A program made the position numbers and the translations under genes. 64,000 bases of DNA from Pontederia crassipes (taxonomy: Eukaryota; Streptophyta; Magnoliopsida; Commelinales; Pontederiaceae): positions 4,526,001 through 4,590,000 of the forward strand of contig CM060187.1 of the NCBI GenBank assembly GCA_030549335.1. Reading direction: 5' to 3'. The notes beneath the pieces were generated by a model that saw only the letters and a program-made list of their open reading frames with translations, was not told where the DNA came from and did no database searches. This document shows positions 14,401-26,149 of the stretch, piece by piece. Position 1 is the stretch's first letter. The number at the start of each line of letters is the position of its first letter.

Positions 14401-17400
14401 CTCCGTATTCTAATAGAAAAGAAACATCGTGATCCCTAGACATCATTGTAAGTTGCTCTGATCCAATACCGAAACCATCAAGACCAGGTGTCAGTTGTCC
14501 AGGAGGGCCTAAGTTAGATGGAAATGTTAACATAAATTTCTAACGTAATACCACACACAAACTCATAATAGAAATTGCAATACAATTAAATTCCATGTAG
14601 TAAGCAGATTTAAGGACATTGGATAAAGGCAGGAAGATGTAATAGCAAAAGCAAGATATCATAGTTGAGCAGCAATCCATATGACTAGGGCTGAGCATGG
14701 ACCGGGTCGATCCGGTCCGCACCGGCCCGGTAAACCGGGTAAAAAACCCAATCCGGGTTAGCTCAGGTCCAGGATTGGATCTAACAATATGGAAACCCGG
14801 CAGGATCCGGGTCAGGACCTGGCCCGCTACCCAATTTCCCGACCCGTGACAAGGCCCAGGTATTATTAAATATATTTTTATATTGATATAAACATTAAAC
14901 CCATAACCCAGTTACTCAACGGTTTCAACCCGTTAAGTCACTAACCCATCCGCTGCCCGCAGCCCCCCAAATCTACCCTACCGGTTGCCCTCAGCCCTCC
15001 TCATGCGATGCCGGTTGCCCTAGCCTGGAGTAGCTGCAACCTGTCGCCGCTCTTGCTGCCGCACATTTTTGAGGTGCCATCTTGTGTTGCTGTTGTTGTC
15101 GCTCGCCTCGCCGTGAGTTGCTGCCGGCTGCCGCTTACACACTGAGGCTTTCATCACTCGTCGGTACTCCCTCTGTTTCTCTCTCTCCCTTCCTCCCTCA
15201 CCCCCACCGCCACGGCTCTTAGTGAGTCTGTGACCAATATATGCTTGTAAGAGATGGGTTCTTGTTTATTTCCTCTAAGATGTTCATATAACCAATATAT
15301 GCTTGTAAGAGATGGGTTCTTGTTTATTTCCTCTAAGATGTTCATATATTGTTCCTCTGTAGTCTGTTGTGCTTACTGCTTCGTGTGCACATTTTCGTTT
15401 CAAGCTTTCATAAATGGTTTGTTGGTGGCCTCACTCTAGATGAGTAGATGTTGACATTGTTGGCTTGTTGTTGTTCTCTGCTGCACTTTGGTTATCAATT
15501 ACACTGTTAGTATGATGTTTCATTTTCATGCCAAATTGTTAAATATTTATCAATTACTACTGTTCCTCTGTTGTGCTTCGTGTGCACATTTTGGTTATAG
15601 ATGTTTTGATTTATTTACTTATAAGCCTAAAGCCTTCAGTAGTTTACTTATTATTTAATTTTTGTAAATTGTAGGCTTCTGGTCCTCTGGATCCGGATGT
15701 AGAAAGCTCTGGATCACTTTTGGTTGGCAGCTATATTTTGCAGCTTATATTAGACCTTCCTGCCCAAATATTGTTGCATATTCATGAGCTCATTGCTGTT
15801 GTTGTAAGGCGTTTCTTGATTGTCATTCTTGCTAGACTGGTAAGGTTTCCCATTTTATGGACATTCATGTGCAGTTCTTCGCTTACTTCATTGTTGTTTA
15901 AAATATGATATACGACTGAAAACCTGAATCCATATAACCAAACCCAGATAGCTTGTGATACATTTCTTATATTGTTACAATTGATTTTTCTAAAATATAT
16001 TTTTTTCACTACTGTCCATGTTCTCGGTTCTTTCATTTTAGTTTCTAGGATTTATTTAAAATTCATGGCATTCCAAAAAAAACTGAAAAGATATGGGTTA
16101 CAACTTGTTAGGTTAAACATCATTAGTATGATTAAATGATTTTAGTTCTTATGTCTTGATTGAAATTTCATATTTTTTGTGTATTTTTTTGTCAAAACCA
16201 GCATACATATTTTGCCCTTTATGAATGGAAGATAATGCAATGACTGACATCATGTCTAATCCTACCTCAGGTGATATCACCATTGAGTCTGCACAATCAA
16301 ATCTAAACCCTACACAAGGAACTAATTAAGAGGAAGCCTAGTAAGAACAAATATGAAGCTTGGAATCATTTTGAAAATTTTACTTTGGATCATGAAGCTA
16401 GAGCAAGGTGCACACATTGTAAAAGTCACTTTGCCGCGGACCCTAATAAGCATGGAACTCTTGGTTTATTTAGGCGCTTAAAAAGATGCAAGAAGTTCCC
16501 ACAAAAAAGTGAAGTGAGGGGTCAAAAAATGTTGGCACAAAGCTTACAAGGAGTATCCACTTCAGCAAAACCATTGGTTCCTCATTCATACAATTATGAA
16601 GATTGTAGAAGAGCCTTGGCTGAGTTTGTTATATGTGATGAGCTTTCAGAATTGTAGAAGGAGATGGATTTCATAAGTATTCAAAATGTTTGGAACCTAG
16701 ATTTATGATTCCTTCAAGATATTACTAGAAATCGCTATTAGTTGTATCTCCATGAAATGGATAAACTCAAAGCACTTTTTAAGAAGTCTTCTTCACGTAT
16801 TTGTCTTACTACTGATACTTGGACATCATGTCAAAAATTATGTTATATGTGTCTCACAGCACACTTTATTGATGAAGATTGAGCGCTGCATAAACGGATT
16901 CTTAATTTTTGCCCTATTGAAGGACATAAGGGCGAGGATATTGCTAAAGCTGTTGAAAAGTGTTTACTAGCATGGGAGATTGAAAAGGTATTCACCATTA
17001 CTGTTGACAATGCTACAGCCAATGATAAAGCTAGGTCATTTGAAAAAAAGATTGCATAGTTGGAAAGGTTTGATTTGTAATGATGATTTTATTCACATCA
17101 AATGTTGTGCACATACACTAAATTTTGTGGTCAAAGATGGGTTACATGATATGAAATCAACAATTGTATCAATTCGTGAAGCTGTTCGTTATGTGCACGC
17201 TTTGAAAAATTCAAAATATTTATATAGGAGGAGAAAATTACTAGCCAATATAGTGTTATTATGGATGTACTCGATGGAATTCGACCTATTTAATGTTGGA
17301 AAGAGCTGAAAATTTTCAAAACGTATTTGAAAGATTGGATGATGAAGATAGGGGATACAAATTACATTTCAAAGAGAATGATTGTGTGCCACCTACAACT

Positions 17401-20400
17401 GAAGATTGGAAAAATGCTTGAAATTTTGTGATGTTTCTTAAATTTCTTTATGATGCAACTTATCTGGCTCATCATTTGTGACATCTTCTGCTTGCTTTCA
17501 TGAGATTGTCTCTGTTCAATCTCAAATTACAAAATGGAGTGATAGTCATGACGTGCACTTGCAAAAAATGGCTTGCGACATGAGCTCTAAATATGATAAG
17601 TATTGAGGAAAATCTAAAAATATTAACCATTGATACTTATTGCTGTTGTATTAGATCCTAGATATAAACTTGGATATGTTGAATGGAATTATACAGATCT
17701 TTATGACTCAAACACAACTACTTGGGTAGTTACAAAAATTCAAGACATGAGGAACTCAATCAAGGCTCAAATTCTCAAGTGGAGATACAAGTTCTACAAC
17801 TGGGGGTTGAAAAGGTAAATGTTGATGAGAAGACAGCTAGGATTCATCAATGGAGTATACTACAAAAGGGAAAAGGAAGCACCGATAACAAATCTGAAAT
17901 TGAGAGATATTTGATGGAATCTTGCAAGGGTGAAGGCGATTTTGATATCCTAAATTGGTGGAAGGCCAATTCCATAAAGTATAATGTTCTTTCTCTAATG
18001 GCACATGATTTTTTGGCCATTCCAATCTCTACAGTCCTTCAGAGTCCGTTTTCAGCACTGGAGGACGCATTGATTTCTTTAGGAGTTCTCTATCACCAAA
18101 AATGGCGGAAGCTCTTGTTTGCACACAAAGTTGGCTATCATCATCAAAATTTAAAGTTGAAGAAGATTTTGATCAATTCAAGGACACAAACAATATAAGT
18201 AAAGGTTGAAATTATTTAGTATGTTTGAATATTATGTAATTTTTTACTTATATTGTTAGCCATGTTATTAATTATGACATTTTGGACATTTATGTAGAAC
18301 TTACTGGAACTACTCAAGTTGGACCCTCAAGTTCATGGTTGATAATTAACTCTTTGAATTGTGAGTATGTGAACATTGACCTTTTTTACAATATTATTAT
18401 AGATTTATCATGTCATATACTAATTATTTCGTCATTTTTTTGTGAAATACAGATATCATTTGAGTGCATTGGATGCTCATGTTGGTCGATAGGTAATTGG
18501 AAAATGGCAGTGTAGTTGCAATGTTTGAAATTAATGCCAGTCTTTTGCATCCAAACATGGTCAAAAATCATCTGGCTTAATTTCCATTAGTACATAATTA
18601 TTTAGTACCTTTGTAGGAATTTGACTGCCCAACTTGTTTCAGCCAATTTCAAACACAGTTTACTGATCTTTTTTTTATGTGAGAGAGCACAATTTGTTAT
18701 GGACATGTAAGTGTTGGAGTCAGCCTTCCTGGTCACATGAATTTGGCTCTTTTTATTAAATAGGATGACCTTTTCAAAAATAAAAAATTGGATGGAACAA
18801 CATGAACCTAGTATCTCAATAAACAAAGCTAACAATCCTGCCTTAACTCTTCTTTACAATAAGTTATATGCCATGAGTTTCTTCTGCAAACCTCTCTAAT
18901 GCAACTCTGATGTGTATGCTTAATTGCAAAAGGAGAATCTTGAAATATCATTTTCTTGTTGAAGCTGACATTTGGCGTAAGGTTAAGCAACTCCATACTT
19001 TGCTCAACACTCAGCAGTCATAACTTGTTCGGATGACCTCTTTTTTCTGTAAATGCTGCCCTTCTCCTAGCAGGTGGTGCCTCAGCATCCAATTTGAAAT
19101 ATGCATCATGCTTAAATTCCAAGATTTGTTGTCATCTTATCGAACTTGCAACCTACCATCTCTTTTCTACAAGTTCTCTTATATTGTTTTGCTTTTATTA
19201 TGAGCCAGTTTTAATGATAAAAGGTTATTAGACAGTATTAAAAAGGATTAATAAGTGGGTTTTCTCCTTGCTATTTGCAGGTTCATATCATTCAATATAT
19301 TTGCTTGAAGGTACATTTTAACCATTTCCAAAGCAAGATGGTCAAAAGGGACTGTTCGTTGATAGGGGCGGGTGTAGGTTCTCCAAGACTTGTTGAATCA
19401 ATTAGTTCAACTGCAATTTATGTTTTCGGATGTTTAATGAACTTGTAGATGTAATGTTAATGCTGTCATATTACTTTTGGATGTCTGTTAACTTGACAAC
19501 TTGATATTCGACTATTTGTTAAGTAAGTTGTGTGTTTGTTAACTTGATGCTCATTTTAAAACATGTTTTCCCCTAACTACTTGATTATTTCATCAAATTA
19601 TGGTTCTATTATGTTCAAATTATGATAATAACTTCCTTTTACATTTTAAAAAAATTTCCTGGTTTTTTTCTGAAATTCCAGGTCTGACCCAGTCCTGGTC
19701 CCAGCCGGGTTCTGGACCGTGCCCGGGTCCTAAAAATTTTTACCCGGTTAACCCAGGTTTGCTCTGGCCTATATATGACTACCCAATGAAAGGGCAAAAG
19801 GAAAAGATATCAAGTTTAGGAAGCAAAGTGAACATTACAGACTACGCTAAAACCCATTTATTAAGAGAAAATTTCAAAGTTCAAGATACAAAATCGCAAA
19901 CCTTCTTTTACCTGGTACTTCTCTTTCCCCTGCCTCTTTGAAAAGTAATGCTGCCTGAGAAAGTTCGAAAGAGTGAGCTCATAATGGGAAACAGAAAGAA
20001 CCAAGAAGTTGTGGTACACAAGTAGACAAACACATACCCTTATGACTTGAGCATGTGTACGGATTTTCCTCCTGATCTGCTCCTTCTCTTCATCCCTTTT
20101 TAAATCCAATGTGTATCTAAATCGGCGGGATGCATTTAGCACAAGTGCTGCTTGCTGTCAACAGTGATACAATGTCAAAGATGATAATGCAATTCAACAA
20201 CACTGACAATTAGACCATGTCTGCTATGGTTATCCTCTATATCGGTATCTTGTTTCATTGGAGCACAGACAATGGAGAATACCTGGATTCCTATTTCCAT
20301 TTTATAGAAAGATTGAGTCATTGGAAAGAATGTTGTTAACATTGATAATTACTAGATAAGTGTTGGCCGAAGGTTGCAGAAATAAACATGCAAGTCTAAA

Positions 20401-21138
20401 TATCAGACTCTTCTGAAGGAAGTATCAGCGGTTCTATTAAAGGAAGAAAAATCACACACTTGATAAAACTCTAAGGTTCAGTAACCAACATAACCTCTGG
20501 TATTATGGCATATATATAACTTAAGAAATAACCTAAAGTAAGAAGATACTTGGTAACCACATAGCTCCCTGCCTATTTTTACACCGCCTGTGATGCTCCG
20601 ACTAAAGCATAGAACTACATTGTTCAAAAACACCCTTATGTGACTAGTTGAAGTTATTTAGCGCCATCAAGATTGTATCTAATATGTGTTCCTCACTGCC
20701 AAATTCCAGCTGCCACGGCCTCATCAGAAATGGCATCTCTAACAATCCTTCACCAACCCGAATCACAAGTAACATCGAATTCTTATGGAACACAGTGTTT
20801 AAATCAACCGTATACAACAAGCGCATCAACAATGTTTATGGAAAGAAAGAGGAAAAAGTGCGAGATTACCAAATGCAAAGGAAACAGCATTGAATGTACT
20901 TAAACTTCAGGTAACATTATTGCACCCTAAACCCGCATACATAGCACGCAATGCGCCATCAATGAGGGGGGAATGTCAAGAGACTCACCCTCCACCGCCT
21001 TAACCGCTCGATTGGCGCGTTCTTGGCAGGGATGTCGAACGCATAGCCGGGCCCTCCATCGCCACCGCCTCGGCCGCCCTCGCCGCCGCGCTCCTCGTCC
21101 AGTGGCTGGAAGCGGTTGGGGCTCCGCAAGCTGTCCAT
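2403..21138 (-). CDS. ACA8/ACA10-like: Autoinhibited calmodulin-regulated Ca2+-transporting ATPase (P2B type, plasma-membrane ACA8/9/10 group), 33 coding exons
   Basis: Pumps Ca2+ out of the cytosol using ATP; members of this group act mainly at the plasma membrane in calcium signalling. The spliced frame gives 1079 residues, the usual length for the group. A calmodulin-binding autoinhibitory segment lies at about residues 41-75 ([20 protein letters not shown]), followed by the first membrane pair (about 185-237), actuator TGES (310-313), PEGLP in membrane helix 4 (440-444), catalytic DKTGT (phosphorylated Asp483), ATP-site KGA (603-605), MVTGDN (709-714), hinge TGDGTND (787-793), and C-terminal membrane helices to about 1055. 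The start is the ATG at 21138, just before the conserved N-terminal block. The stop is TAA at 2405-2403. No frame break was found, so the gene looks functional despite large insertions in introns 3, 11 and 24. Group assignment rests on family knowledge and intron richness. Telling ACA8 from ACA9 or ACA10 would need a phylogeny. Confidence 0.96.
5190..5850. repeat. Inverted-repeat (foldback) element in intron 24
   Basis: The left arm, beginning ACTTATTCAAATATAACCTC near 5198, is matched in inverse complement by sequence ending near 5848 (arms roughly 100 bp, about 70% alike by eye). AT-rich centre, no coding capacity. The arm text resembles the unit of the 0.16-1.25-kb element (CTCCAACTT, TTGTAACA, ATTTCACCGAT), so the two may be distant relatives. 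It lengthens the intron to 1193 bp. Confidence 0.55.
10090..10795 (+). pseudogene. LINE (L1-type) reverse transcriptase fragment in intron 11
   Basis: Antisense to the host gene. Broken frames recall plant L1-type LINE reverse transcriptase: GLNQG near 10108, [10 protein letters not shown] near 10154, the catalytic box region near 10262 with YADD decayed to CANS, and [11 protein letters not shown] followed by LPIFYM at about 10568-10625, then [15 protein letters not shown] (to about 10782). Frameshifts and stops separate these blocks. No endonuclease domain, 5' end or poly(A) tail was recognised, so this is a dead, truncated copy. Confidence 0.65.
14700..14870. repeat. Left sub-terminal CCGG-rich repeats of the hAT element
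   Basis: Clustered imperfect copies of ACCGGGT/ATCCGGT/CCGGCCCGG in both orientations, mirrored near the right end (about 19680-19755). In hAT elements such zones are transposase-binding sites; that role is inferred here. Confidence 0.6.
15233..15348. repeat. Perfect 58-bp tandem duplication inside the hAT element
   Basis: Two back-to-back identical copies, 15233-15290 and 15291-15348, beginning ACCAATATATGCTTGTAAGA. They lie in the leader between the GC-rich zone and the transposase remains. Perfect identity inside a decayed element suggests the duplication is recent. Confidence 0.9.
16225..18198 (+). pseudogene. hAT transposase (BED finger, catalytic and C-terminal dimerisation regions), inactivated
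   Basis: A possible start at 16225 is followed by an early in-frame stop (near 16327), then a BED-finger region (CTHCKSHF, about 16411-16500) with a weakened distal half. A frameshift near 16650 leads to [12 protein letters not shown] and later stops. The catalytic part recalls plant Ac-type transposases: [14 protein letters not shown] (about 16790-16830) and [15 protein letters not shown] (about 16983-17025). The C-terminal dimerisation domain is at about 17950-18130 ([20 protein letters not shown], then AIPISTV). At least three stops and several frameshifts rule out a working protein. Confidence 0.85.
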
Positions 21139-21430
21139 TGCCTGAAATCCGCAGGAGAGATGACACCGACCGCCCGATCCGGGCCGTCAATTCAGCATCA
21201 GACGGCCCTCGCCGAATAATCCCCGCCGCCCAACCCCGTCGGCGCCGGCGTTCGAGGAGACTTAGGGTTTCGAAGCGACGGCGAGAAAAGAGGCAAAAAT
21301 TACTGCCCCCCTCCGATTAAAGAGGAGCAGTTAGGTTGGAAGAAGAACAATACCTTTTTATTACAGTTGACGGCGACCGAGACTTTAAAATATCCTCCTC
21401 TTCGTGCTCCCTCGTCCTGGCTCGTACTAA
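21139..21430 (-). promoter_or_regulatory. 5' leader and core promoter region of the Ca2+-ATPase gene
   Basis: GC-rich, CT-rich leader upstream of the ATG. An AG acceptor-like site (ATTTCAG) lies 3 nt before the ATG, and a donor-like AAAAAG/GTATTG lies near 21354, so a 5'-UTR intron of about 200 bp is plausible. That would make 34 exons. A TATTTTAAA stretch near 21388-21396 could be a TATA-like element. The telo-box AAACCCTAA occurs on this strand near 21262. The transcription start is not determined. Confidence 0.45.
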
Positions 21431-21479
21431 GCAAAGCTCACCAGTCCGCAAGGAAGCTTCGGGGTGATGAACTGTGAAG

Positions 21480-22390
21480 TTTCCAGGAAGCTTCATAAAA
21501 TTTAGAAAACAAAATAGGAAACGTCATTATTACATTTACTTAAAACTAATGAACATGTTACATACATTTAGTAATAATAAAGTTTGCCTTTCCCACAAGT
21601 TAGGGCTCCGGTAACAAATTAACAAATACGGATGCACCTTACGAGTTAACGTTATTTTTAGGTGTCACGTTAGCGGTCACCCTCACGTTATGCTTGTGAC
21701 ACCTTTTCCTGTCGTGCCGTTATGGTGTTAGTACGCTACTTAGTATATGAAAAATTCTAAATCCTCCTAAAACATCTGCCTAATTTTCCTCCTAATACTC
21801 ATATTAATAAAATTCCCCCTAAAAGTTAATAAAATTACCATCAAAGCCATTGTGAGGTTAGGCTGATTTTTAGGTTAAAAATTAGGAGGATATAGCAGGT
21901 CCCTTAGTATATATAGCATCACTGGGCGCTCGTATATAGTATCATCATATTTTCAAGTACTTGGGATAATAATAACACAGGACTTGATAACATTATAGTG
22001 TTTTTTTACCTAAGTACGAAAAGGCAAACTCAATTTTAACAAAGCATTTAGTACTTGTCACTTAAAATCAATCATATATTCATTGTACATTATTCTTTTT
22101 ACCCATTTGGCTTCGAGAAAAAAAAAATCAAAGATTAAAATGATATTCTTTGATGAAACTGGCGACTGAGAAAATGGAATCTCGAGCTACTATTTCTCAT
22201 GTGTCGTTCAAACTTAATTATTGTATATTGCATATTTTATAGCATGGGGTTAAATGGCGCAGATGCTGGGCATGTCGAGTATTTCCAATCCAAGATCGTC
22301 CGATCCGATGATGAGATGACGGACGGCGTCGCTTGCCTATATTTATCTTTCTTCTCTCACCAATAAAATACAAGTAAGTAAAAAAGAATA
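21480..22390. other. Intergenic DNA upstream of the Ca2+-ATPase gene
   Basis: AT-rich with a few GC-rich patches (near 21660-21720 and 22260-22330). No coding exon, RNA gene or element end recognised. Confidence 0.5.
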
Positions 22391-22802
22391 GGATGTTCTT
22401 AACGCCACTCTTTTGACTCTTAATATCATTCCACATTTCTCATTTTATCTTCTTACTTTCATTAATAAAATACTTATTTTCACATACACTTTTTTATTTC
22501 CATTTTATTTCATATATCGTTCCTAATACTTTACATACTTGATGCAATTTTAGTTTTACATATTAATTAAATTTATATGTGTATCATATCTCGTATTACA
22601 TAAGTATCATATTTTTATCATAAAAAAATAAAAGCACTAATCAAAGAAAGTGGAGAAAGGAAAGATAATTAGAATATTAATTAATTTAAATAAATTTGGT
22701 GAAAAGTGAAAGATGAAAAGGAATTATGTAAAAAGTGAAGGGAGAGAATATTAATAAAAGTAAGTGACATTAAAGATTAGAGGGGTGGCATTAAGGGCAC
22801 CC
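22391..22802. mobile_element. Mutator-like MITE with long inverted ends
   Basis: Left end GGATGTTCTTAACGCCACTC, right end inverse GGGTGCCCTTAATGCCACCC (15 of 20 matching), with similarity extending roughly 100 bp inward. Flanked by 9-bp near-duplicates AAAAGAATA (22382-22390) and AAAAGAGTA (22803-22811). Length 412 bp, non-coding. A 9-bp duplication and long inverted ends point to the Mutator superfamily. Confidence 0.75.
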
Positions 22803-22855
22803 AAAAGAGTAATATGGTTATGTTGATTGCTAAGGGACTGGCCTCGTCGATCAGA

Positions 22856-23115
22856 CTGTGTATAATTATGAGATTATCGTATTTTGGTGTCTTAAAGTTC
22901 TCAAACAAAAATGCATGAGCCTAATATCAAAACTTATTTTTATATTTATTTCCCATAAAACCATCTTTATTAGATGTAAGAAGTTAACACTAGCAAATAA
23001 AATATATATTGTCAAAAACCAATCGTTCTGTACGCATTTTGCGCAATTGAATATAATTAGCACGTCAATGTGTTGTACCACGGTGACAAAATACATATCT
23101 GTGTATAATTATGAG
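22856..23115. repeat. 17-bp direct repeats flanking 226 bp
   Basis: CTGTGTATAATTATGAG occurs exactly at 22856-22872 and at 23099-23115. The interval is AT-rich and without recognised domain. It may be a target duplication around a retroposed fragment, but no poly(A) or tRNA-like head was seen. Confidence 0.5.
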
Positions 23116-23668
23116 AGGCAACCGATGGGGTTTATTAATCCAACCTAACTTCAACCTGATCAATTTTAATCGAGTCAGATGGTCGATTTTTTTTTCTTAC
23201 TTTTTTATTGTTTAATACACAAAATATTATATAAAAATAATATAATATTTTTGTTGAAATATTAAAATATAAAATAATTGTTAACTTTTTAAATATTATT
23301 TCACAAATTTAAAAAAAATCTTTAAATATTTTTTACTTTTTATATAACATATAAATTGAAAATAAATAATAAAAAAATTGGGTCTTCTAATTGGATGTTG
23401 ACAAATTTCGAAGTTACTTATAAGTTATTTTGATTTATTTAATAAATCGTTCACTATTTTTTTTTCGGTTGCAAAGGCATGGAAGGTCACCTAAAATAAA
23501 GAAGCACATTAACTAAATTTTCAAATAAAAGTATGTGCGCACTACACTTTTGTTTCCTAATTCTGACTATTTTTTTTAAGATTCTTAACCAGATCAGTTG
23601 TTTAAGGCATAAAAGTCGAGTTCTTTTTTTTCCTATAAATAATGTTACATAACAAAATACAAGAAGAA
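23116..23668. other. AT-rich intergenic DNA
   Basis: No gene, RNA or element recognised. Confidence 0.4.
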
Positions 23669-24063
23669 GGGCCCGTTTGGCTAAGTCAAAATGACCTATA
23701 AGCAGTTTTTAAGTTTTCTCCATGTTTGGTAACTGAAAAAATTGTTGATAAACACTTATTTTACTTATTATAAGTTAAAAAAAATAAGCTGAGGGACAGC
23801 TTATTTTGTATGAGAAAAAAAGCTAATCACTTTGACCAATAAATGTATTATTTTGTTCTTAGAATATATATAACTTTTATCCAAATATTTTTTTTCTATT
23901 ATAATATTAAGAACTTTTTGATTATTTGACAAAAATGATAACTTATAAGTTTTTTATTACCAAACACATAACTGCTTATTTTTTAAAATCAGCGTCAGTC
24001 ATTAAACTACTTATCAGTATTTCAACTTATCAGATATTTTATATCAGCTAAGCCAAACGGGCT
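23669..24063. mobile_element. hAT-like MITE with GGGCCCGTTTGG ends
   Basis: The left end GGGCCCGTTTGGCTAAG and the right end, inverse GAGCCCGTTTGGCTTAG, form terminal inverted repeats. The (G)GCCCGTTTGG end is widespread among small plant MITEs. About 395 bp, with TTATCAGT/ACTTATAAG-type internal inverted motifs. No clear target duplication was found. Confidence 0.75.
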
Positions 24064-24094
24064 CGAAATATGATTGTACCTCTTTTAAGGTATT

Positions 24095-24444
24095 ACAGGG
24101 TAGATACATTATAATCACAAGATTATAAAAGTAAAGATACCTTTGGAAAAAAAACTTATCATGAACAAAAGTATATTTTTTTAAGTTTTCATTTTACCCA
24201 AATTTTTCATATTGTATAACCCGACCCGGCCCAGCCGGTCGAATCGATGTCCGATCATGAAAAAAGCCATACAGGGTAGATACATTATAATCACAAGATT
24301 ATAAAAGTAAAGATACCTTTGGAAAAAAACTTATCATGAACAAAAGTATATTTTTTTAAGTTTTCATTTTACCCAAATTCTTCATATTGTATAACTCGCC
24401 CCGGCCCAGCCGGTCGAATCGATGTCCGATCATGAAAAAAGCCA
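24095..24444. repeat. 176-bp tandem duplication
   Basis: Copy one 24095-24270, copy two 24271-24444, both beginning ACAGGGTAGATACATTATAA. They differ at only a few positions (for example one A-run length, and AACCCGACC against AACTCGCCC). Each copy holds CCGGCCCAGCCGGTCGAATC, a GC-rich patch like those at hAT ends. Confidence 0.92.
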
Positions 24445-26140
24445 CATGTCACCTCAAATCCGTCCTTAAAAATTGTCCCAGTCAAAACTTAAGTTCAACA
24501 TACCGATCCAACGATTTTGAGTGACTCGGTCAGATCAGAATAAAAAAGGATAAAAATGCAAAAAAAATAAAAACAAATACACATTACTTGTATGTGTATT
24601 TGTTTCTAATACATGCTCCAACTTTTTTTCATTTTTCATAATATATCACCGATCTTCCTTTAATTTATAATTATGAAAATTTTTTCATCTTTTAGGTAAT
24701 AATTATTTAACTTATATACCATTTTATTTCACTTTATTATGTTTTAATTTATTCGTTATACATCTCACAAAGATATTAAGAATATGAGAGAAATTTATTC
24801 AATATATTTTACTTTTTTATTAACTTATATTATTCAATCTGATTGATTGATTTAATCTGGTCTCATTTTTCGATTTAATCCGATCTTCGGCCATCAATTC
24901 GGACCAATGGCCATGTCAAGATTTATAACATTGCAAATTTTTTTTAACTTGAGTTTTCTTTTGTTATCATAAACAAAAGTATTTATTCACTTTTTATTAG
25001 AAAAATAGGTCCCGTGGACCTAATACAGTAAATCCAATAAAAGATCCATTTCAAAAATAATATACCATATAAATTTCAGGGGTGACAATAAAAGGATGGT
25101 ATTCGGGAGAGACCTTCATTACGAGATTTTTTGGTAAATAAGAAACAAAAGACTGGTAATTGAATAAATAGAAAACAATAGAAATGGAGATAGAATAAAC
25201 AACAAAATTTTCATAATTAAGGTAAGGGATTAAATATTTGATTTAGAGGTGAAAAATAAAAATACACACCAATTAAAACGAAGGTGACAATGCAAGTAAC
25301 GGAAATGAATTATATTAACTTAATTGGTTTTTTAATTAGAAAAAGAGCGTTTCATATACTTTTAACTTATTTTAAAATAAATAAAAAGCATGAACCCCAT
25401 GATTCAGGAGAGATAAAGTAAAATAACACAAAAAAAATACCTTATCTTCAGGATAACAATAAAAATCAATTGAGCACTCATACATGTCCGTTAATCAGGA
25501 TCAGTTAGTTGACTTGAAACCTAGAAGGTTTAAACATCTATCTACCTTTCGGTCGACACTTTTGTACTTTCTTCGAAACGTTACATTATGTATATGAAAT
25601 GTTATGAAATGCATATCAAATAATTCTTTTTACTCAACTAACCTTCAACGTAGCTTAGTTGTTGAAAGGACAAATGCATATGATATTACAACTCCATCAT
25701 ATCATTTTATATATTAATCGTATCATCCAAAACGAATAAGTGAAAGAAAACGTTTTAAATTATATTCCAAAATTTAATTCTCAAATATCTTTGTTTCGCA
25801 TTCAATCCGTACTCAGTTACATGCATAAGAACATAAAAACTTATTCATATAGTTTTTTACTCAAATAGTGAATATGTGTTCAAATTTTTAACGTGTTAAA
25901 TATTTTAAATTCCCTCGTGAAAATAGGAAAATTCAAAGCCTAACTTTCGGCATCCATGTAATCAGAGAACGACATAAGATAACGTGACATATACTTAGCT
26001 TGCGATCCAATCCAGCTTTATTTTCGTACCAATTCTACATGCACCACCACAGCACTTTTGATTTTAGCTAATCAAACTGGTTTGAACACTTTTTGTCCAG
26101 TTTTATATTAACTCCTATCTCCCTCGAAAGCTTTGGCAAT
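24445..26140. other. AT-rich intergenic DNA
   Basis: Low-complexity A/T-rich sequence without recognisable coding or RNA features. Confidence 0.4.
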
Positions 26141-26149
26141 GTGTAAAAA

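Larger units (their letters stand above)
14686..19771 (+). mobile_element. hAT transposon in intron 3 of the Ca2+-ATPase gene
   Basis: Ends are TAGGGCTGAGCA (14686) and its inverse TGCTCTGGCCTA (to 19771), 10 of 12 matching. The flanking 8-bp target duplications are CATATGAC (14678-14685) and TATATGAC (19772-19779), 7 of 8 matching. Both sub-terminal zones are packed with CCGG/CCGGGT-type repeats. A GC-rich leader (about 14940-15230) precedes a broken transposase gene. Total 5086 bp. Without it the host intron would be about 310 bp. It is transcribed antisense to the host gene. Confidence 0.92.
2403..21138 (-). other. Exon map of the Ca2+-ATPase gene
   Basis: Exons, in transcription order (high-low): 21138-20989, 20154-20038, 19954-19912, 14508-14399, 14319-14188, 13956-13867, 13356-13287, 12134-12064, 11978-11895, 11820-11743, 11289-11218, 9754-9671, 9592-9510, 9444-9336, 9227-9172, 9073-9031, 8954-8871, 8688-8551, 8456-8391, 8316-8218, 7688-7578, 7503-7336, 6770-6711, 6356-6195, 5001-4885, 4811-4713, 4615-4478, 3809-3709, 3288-3243, 3162-3028, 2940-2833, 2751-2660, 2526-2403. 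Each junction was placed by AG acceptor, GT (or GC) donor, phase and family conservation. Lengths sum to 3240 nt, a multiple of three. Donors after 9510, 9031 and 7578 read GC. Boundaries of short exons (43-56 nt: exons 3, 15, 16, 29) rest on conserved residues. Confidence 0.9.

Noticed and set aside
20927..21320. Long GC-rich frames at the start of the ATPase gene (both strands)
   Set aside because: Shadows of exon 1 and the leader; the conserved N-terminus is in another minus-strand frame starting at 21138.
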